A stretch of 64,000 bases of DNA, from assembly GCA_001725355.1 (NCBI GenBank), contig MEGD01000006.1, forward strand, positions 1 to 64,000, in the 5' to 3' direction. Source of the stretch: Novosphingobium sp. SCN 66-18 (lineage in GTDB: Bacteria > Pseudomonadota > Alphaproteobacteria > Sphingomonadales > Sphingomonadaceae). The position numbers and the translations under genes are program-made. Position 1 is the first letter of the stretch; each line of letters opens with the position of its first letter. Shown in pieces: positions 60,947-64,000 of the stretch. The notes under the pieces are model-generated. The model saw only the letters and a list, made by a program, of their open reading frames with translations. It was not told the origin of the DNA and made no database searches.

Positions 60947-61471
60947 ATGAGCACCGAGCCTCCTCTCGCCAACCTCGCCCGGCTCAGCATGAGCCTTCCG
61001 GCGGAACTGTTCCGCCAGCTTGACGTGATGGTGGAGGAACGCGGCCTGCCGTCGCGTTCCCAGCTGATCGCCGAACTGATTCGCCATGCCCTGGCCGAAC
61101 ACGAAGCCCTTACCCGTCCCGACGAGATGCTCGCCGGAACGATCACGCTGGTCTATCGGGGCGATCGCGGGCGGGTGCGGCACCAGCTCGCCCAGACGCA
61201 GGCCGATTACCTCAAGGAGGTCATCTCCTCGCAGCACGTCTTCCTGGAAGACGACCAGTCGCTCGAAGTCCTGCTCGTGCAGGGACCGGCGGTGCGGCTG
61301 AAGGCGCTGTGCGATGCGCTGCGGGGCATCCGCGGCGTCCACCAGCTCGAACTGGTCACGACCACCGCGCTGCTGCCGCCGCTGTACGAACAGGATGACG
61401 TGGAAGCCGATGGCGGCGGGCTTCGGGAACAGAAGCCCGCGCGCGGCGCGCGCAAGGGAGCCGCGGCATGA
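60947..61471 (+). CDS. NikR-like ribbon-helix-helix regulator lacking most nickel ligands
   Basis: A 174-residue regulator. The N-terminal ribbon-helix-helix is RLSMSLPAELFRQLDVMVEERGLPSRSQLIAELIRHAL (about 12-49). The C-terminal ACT-like domain aligns without gaps to E. coli NikR (ITLVYRGDRG; LEVLLVQGPA; RGIRGVHQLELV). Of the four NikR nickel ligands only His87 is kept (His97 here). His76, His89 and Cys95 become Ala86, Phe99 and Ser105. It therefore probably does not sense nickel in the usual way. It sits between the importer and UAAP genes, with an ATGA overlap downstream and the dyad TATTAC-N14-GTAATA just upstream, so it likely controls this cluster. Confidence 0.85.
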   Translation: MSTEPPLANLARLSMSLPAELFRQLDVMVEERGLPSRSQLIAELIRHALAEHEALTRPDEMLAGTITLVYRGDRGRVRHQLAQTQADYLKEVISSQHVFLEDDQSLEVLLVQGPAVRLKALCDALRGIRGVHQLELVTTTALLPPLYEQDDVEADGGGLREQKPARGARKGAAA

Positions 61472-62292
61472 GTGGGGGCCTGGCCGATCCGCTCGCCGCG
61501 CGCGACCATGCCCGCGCCATGGGCGGCACCAAGGTGGAAGCGATGCCGGTGCTTCCGCCTGTCGCCGAAGACCTCCCCGGCGATGTTCCCGCGAATGACC
61601 TTTTGTGGGAAGAAGTGGTGGCCGCGGGCGGCTATGCCACGCGCCGGCTGGCGCGTGGTACGCGCCTGCGCCTGATCGACCTGCGCGGCGATGCCTGCGC
61701 CTCGCTGATGGTCTTCAACGCCGAAATGCCCACCGAGCGGCTCAACGTCGCCGATACGGTCAAGGTCCAGTGGAACGCCTATCTGGGCGCGGGCAAGCTG
61801 CTGCTGTCGGACATGGGCCGCGTGCTGATGAGCATCATCGAGGACGACGCCGGAACGCACGATGCGTTCTGCGGCACGTCCAACGCGGCGACCAACGCCG
61901 CGCGCTATGGCGAAGGCCGCAACAGCGGCGCCTTCCCCAACGGGCGCGACCGCCTGTTGCTGGGGGCGGCGAAGCACGGCCTTGGCCGCCGCGACGTGCA
62001 TCCCTGCATCAACCTGTTCAAGGGCACGCGGATCGAGGCCGACGGCGCGATCACGCCGCTGGTCGGTCCCTACGACCCCGGCCGTACCGTGCTGCTGCGG
62101 GCCGAAATGGACGTGATCGTGGTCATCGCCAACTGCCCGCACGTGCTCGATCCCCGTCCGGAATGGACCGTGACCCCGTTGCGCCTTTCGGCCTGGCGCG
62201 GCCCGGTGACGCCGGCCGATGACGCGATCCGCAATGCGACGCCGGAAGGCCTGCGCGCCTTCCTCAACGTCGAAGACTATTACCGCCGCTAG
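61468..62292 (+). CDS. DUF1989 protein UAAP1 (CgdA/CgdB-like)
   Basis: A 274-residue DUF1989 protein of the urea amidolyase-associated type. The family core is present: RLIDLRGDACASLMVFNAEMPTERLNVADTVKVQWNAYLG, then LLSDMGRVLMSIIEDDAGTHDAFCGTSN and the C-terminal VVIANCPHVLDPRPEW. Related pairs (CgdA and CgdB) form carboxyguanidine deiminase in guanidine-using bacteria; the genes were formerly annotated as urea carboxylase-associated. The paired gene UAAP2 and the carboxylase follow. Which of the two is CgdA was not assigned. Confidence 0.9.
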   Translation: MSGGLADPLAARDHARAMGGTKVEAMPVLPPVAEDLPGDVPANDLLWEEVVAAGGYATRRLARGTRLRLIDLRGDACASLMVFNAEMPTERLNVADTVKVQWNAYLGAGKLLLSDMGRVLMSIIEDDAGTHDAFCGTSNAATNAARYGEGRNSGAFPNGRDRLLLGAAKHGLGRRDVHPCINLFKGTRIEADGAITPLVGPYDPGRTVLLRAEMDVIVVIANCPHVLDPRPEWTVTPLRLSAWRGPVTPADDAIRNATPEGLRAFLNVEDYYRR

Positions 62293-62309
62293 CCAAGGAA
62301 TTCGCCAGC

Positions 62310-62945
62310 ATGAGCGTGGACCCCCATACCGCCGGGCTTCCCGGCACCATCGTGCACGACGAGATCGTGCCGTCGCGCGCGCCGTGGCTGCACCATGTCG
62401 CCGCCGGGCAGACGCTGCGGATCGTCGATCTGGAAGGCAACCAGGCGGTCGATTTCCTACTCTATGCCACGGCCGACGATGCCGAACGCTACAGCGCGCA
62501 GGATACGGTGGCGGCGCAGGGTAACCTGTTCCTGCGCGCCGGAACCGTGCTGCGATCGAACGAGGGGCGGCCGATGATGGTCATCACCGGCACCTCGGTC
62601 GATTACCACGACACCATCGGCGGGGCGTGTTCGTGCGAATCCAATACCCTGCGCTATGGCCATCACACCAAGGCGCAGCACGCCTGCGTCGAGAACTTCC
62701 TTGAGGCGAACCTTCTCGAAGGGCGCAGCAAGCGCGACATCGTCTCGAACATCAACTTCTTCATGAACGTTCCCGTCGAGGCCGACGGCGCGCTCGGCAT
62801 CGTCGACGGTATCTCGGCGCCGGGGCTTACGGTGGACCTGCGCGCGGAAATGGACGTGACGGTGGTCGTGTCCAACTGTCCGCAGATCAACAATCCCTGC
62901 AACGCGTTCAACCCGACGCCGGTACGGATGATCGTGGCGGCATGA
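62310..62945 (+). CDS. DUF1989 protein UAAP2 (CgdA/CgdB-like)
   Basis: A 211-residue DUF1989 protein, partner of UAAP1. Family features are HDEIVPSRAPWLHHVAAGQTLRIVDLEGNQAVDFLLY, DTVAAQGNLFLRAGTVLRSNEGRPMMVI, a Cys-containing GGACSCESN and the C-terminal VVVSNCPQINNPCNAFNPTPVR. It probably forms a heteromeric carboxyguanidine deiminase with UAAP1, turning the carboxylase product to allophanate and ammonia. ATGA overlap with the carboxylase gene. Confidence 0.9.
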   Translation: MSVDPHTAGLPGTIVHDEIVPSRAPWLHHVAAGQTLRIVDLEGNQAVDFLLYATADDAERYSAQDTVAAQGNLFLRAGTVLRSNEGRPMMVITGTSVDYHDTIGGACSCESNTLRYGHHTKAQHACVENFLEANLLEGRSKRDIVSNINFFMNVPVEADGALGIVDGISAPGLTVDLRAEMDVTVVVSNCPQINNPCNAFNPTPVRMIVAA

Positions 62946-64000
62946 GCTTCGATACCGTCCTGATCGCGAACCGGGGCGCCATCGCCACCCGGATCATCCG
63001 CACCCTGCGCCGCATGGGCCTGAAGTCGGTCGCCGTCTATTCGGAAGCCGATGTGGATTCGCTCCATGTCTCGCAAGCCGATGAAGCGGTGTGCATCGGC
63101 CCCGCACCGGTGGCGGAGAGCTATCTCAACGTCGCCGCGATCCTGGCGGCGGCCAAGGCGACGGGCGCGGGCGCGATCCATCCCGGCTATGGCTTCCTCG
63201 CCGAAAACGCCGAGTTCGCCGAAGCCTGCGCGGCGGCCGGCGTTGCCTTCATCGGCCCGAACCCCGACAACATCCGCACCTTCGGCCTCAAGCACAGCGC
63301 GCGCGCGCTGGCGCGCGAACACGGCGTGCCGCTGGCGCCGGGCACCGAACTGCTGCAGGACGAGGACGAGGCCGTCACGGCCGCGCGCGAGATCGGATAC
63401 CCGGTCATGCTCAAGGCCACCGCCGGCGGCGGCGGCATCGGCATGCGCGTGTGCGAGGACGATGACGCGGTGCGGCAGGGCTTCGCCGCCGTGGCGCGGC
63501 TGGGCGAAGGCAACTTCGGCGATGCCGGCGTGTTCCTGGAAAGCTACGTCGGCCGCGCGCGCCATATCGAGGTGCAGATCTTCGGCGACGGCGCCGGCCG
63601 GATCATGGCCCTGGGCGAGCGCGACTGTTCGCTCCAGCGCCGCAACCAGAAGGTCGTGGAAGAAGCGCTTGCGCCGAACCTGCCCGCCAGCGTGCGCGCC
63701 GACCTGATCGCCGCCGCCGTCCGGCTGGGCGAGGCCGCGAACTACAAGTCGGCCGGCACGGTCGAGTTCCTCTACGATGCCGAGCGCGAACGGTTCTTCT
63801 TCCTGGAAATGAACACACGGCTGCAGGTTGAACACGGCGTGACCGAAGAGGTCATGGGCATCGACCTGGTCGAATGGATGATCCGGGGCGCTGCGGGCGA
63901 TTTCGCGATGCTCGACGCGCCAGCGCCGCAGCCCAAGGGCCATGCCATCCAGGTGCGGCTCTATGCCGAAGATCCTGCGCTCGATTATCGCCCGACATCC
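62942..64000 (+). CDS. Urea/guanidine carboxylase, N-terminal biotin carboxylase part (cut by window end)
   Basis: The first 353 codons, open to the window end. It is a biotin-carboxylase domain: VLIANRGAIATRIIRTLRRMG, HPGYGFLAENAEFAEAC, the ATP-grasp glycine loop KATAGGGGIGMR, ERDCSLQRRNQKVVEEA and FFFLEMNTRLQVEHGVTEEV. Full-length family members (about 1200 residues) add a carboxyltransferase and biotinyl domain. The residues that separate urea from guanidine carboxylases lie in the carboxyltransferase domain, outside the window. The adjacent UAAP1/UAAP2 pair favours guanidine. Allophanate hydrolase would be expected downstream. Confidence 0.92.
   Translation, partial: MSFDTVLIANRGAIATRIIRTLRRMGLKSVAVYSEADVDSLHVSQADEAVCIGPAPVAESYLNVAAILAAAKATGAGAIHPGYGFLAENAEFAEACAAAGVAFIGPNPDNIRTFGLKHSARALAREHGVPLAPGTELLQDEDEAVTAAREIGYPVMLKATAGGGGIGMRVCEDDDAVRQGFAAVARLGEGNFGDAGVFLESYVGRARHIEVQIFGDGAGRIMALGERDCSLQRRNQKVVEEALAPNLPASVRADLIAAAVRLGEAANYKSAGTVEFLYDAERERFFFLEMNTRLQVEHGVTEEVMGIDLVEWMIRGAAGDFAMLDAPAPQPKGHAIQVRLYAEDPALDYRPTS

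Noticed and set aside
1-64000. CRISPR arrays, rRNA and tRNA genes
   Set aside because: No regularly spaced repeats and no recognisable rRNA or tRNA sequences were seen on either strand.

Overview
The window is high-GC alphaproteobacterial DNA, most like a sphingomonad (Sphingomonas, Novosphingobium or Sphingobium). The evidence is three TonB-dependent receptors, a FecI/FecR-controlled lasso-peptide locus with an Atxe2-type isopeptidase, an F-type conjugation operon, and extensive ATGA/GTGA gene coupling. No rRNA, tRNA or CRISPR array was seen. The window begins in or just after an upstream gene and ends inside a carboxylase gene.

Left edge (1-2518): the right-hand part of a bacterial ubiquitin-like locus. 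It holds an E1-like ThiF protein with an N-terminal DUF6791-type region and a DUF6527-type (BubE-like) protein, followed by a small zinc-ribbon protein and a 4-fold beta-flower protein. A 1-kb stretch of apparently decayed sequence follows (2519-3518).

Lasso region (3519-14907): an ECF sigma factor, FecR-like anti-sigma, STN-type TonB receptor and S9-family lasso isopeptidase run rightward. They converge, with a 70-bp 3' overlap, on a leftward precursor-RRE/protease-cyclase operon (A-B-C). The 46-residue precursor predicts a 24-residue core with a Gly1-Asp9 ring. Upstream of it are a RES/Xre-type toxin-antitoxin pair, a GntR regulator and an XRE-type regulator. A 17-bp operator-like dyad is shared (16 of 17 bases) by the precursor and XRE-regulator promoters.

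Conjugation region (14908-38459): a palindrome-rich intergenic stretch, then a near-complete F-type type IV secretion operon (DsbC-like, pilin, TraL, E, K, B, V, C, two small membrane proteins, TraW, U, a TraN split over two genes, TrbC, an S26 signal peptidase, TraF, a second thioredoxin-fold protein, TraH, TraG). It ends in a convergent membrane protein and a second RES-type toxin-antitoxin pair. No relaxase or TraD is present. A 5'-truncated, frameshifted histidine acid phosphatase abuts the second RES gene and probably marks the end of the mobile element.

Right part (38.5-64 kb): an SDR/LysR pair, then a two-component system, a class A acid phosphatase, a TonB receptor and an RND tripartite exporter. 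Two divergent operons follow. Leftward are a TonB receptor, two paralogous metallo-beta-lactamase-fold proteins (one with a degenerate metal motif) and a DUF2891 protein. Rightward are an ABC importer, a NikR-like repressor lacking most nickel ligands, two DUF1989 proteins (UAAP1/UAAP2, CgdA/CgdB-like) and a urea/guanidine carboxylase cut by the window end. The dyad TATTAC-N14-GTAATA lies both in the divergent promoter and just upstream of the NikR-like gene. This suggests one regulon joining outer-membrane uptake, hydrolases, inner-membrane import and nitrogen release from guanidine, urea or a larger precursor.
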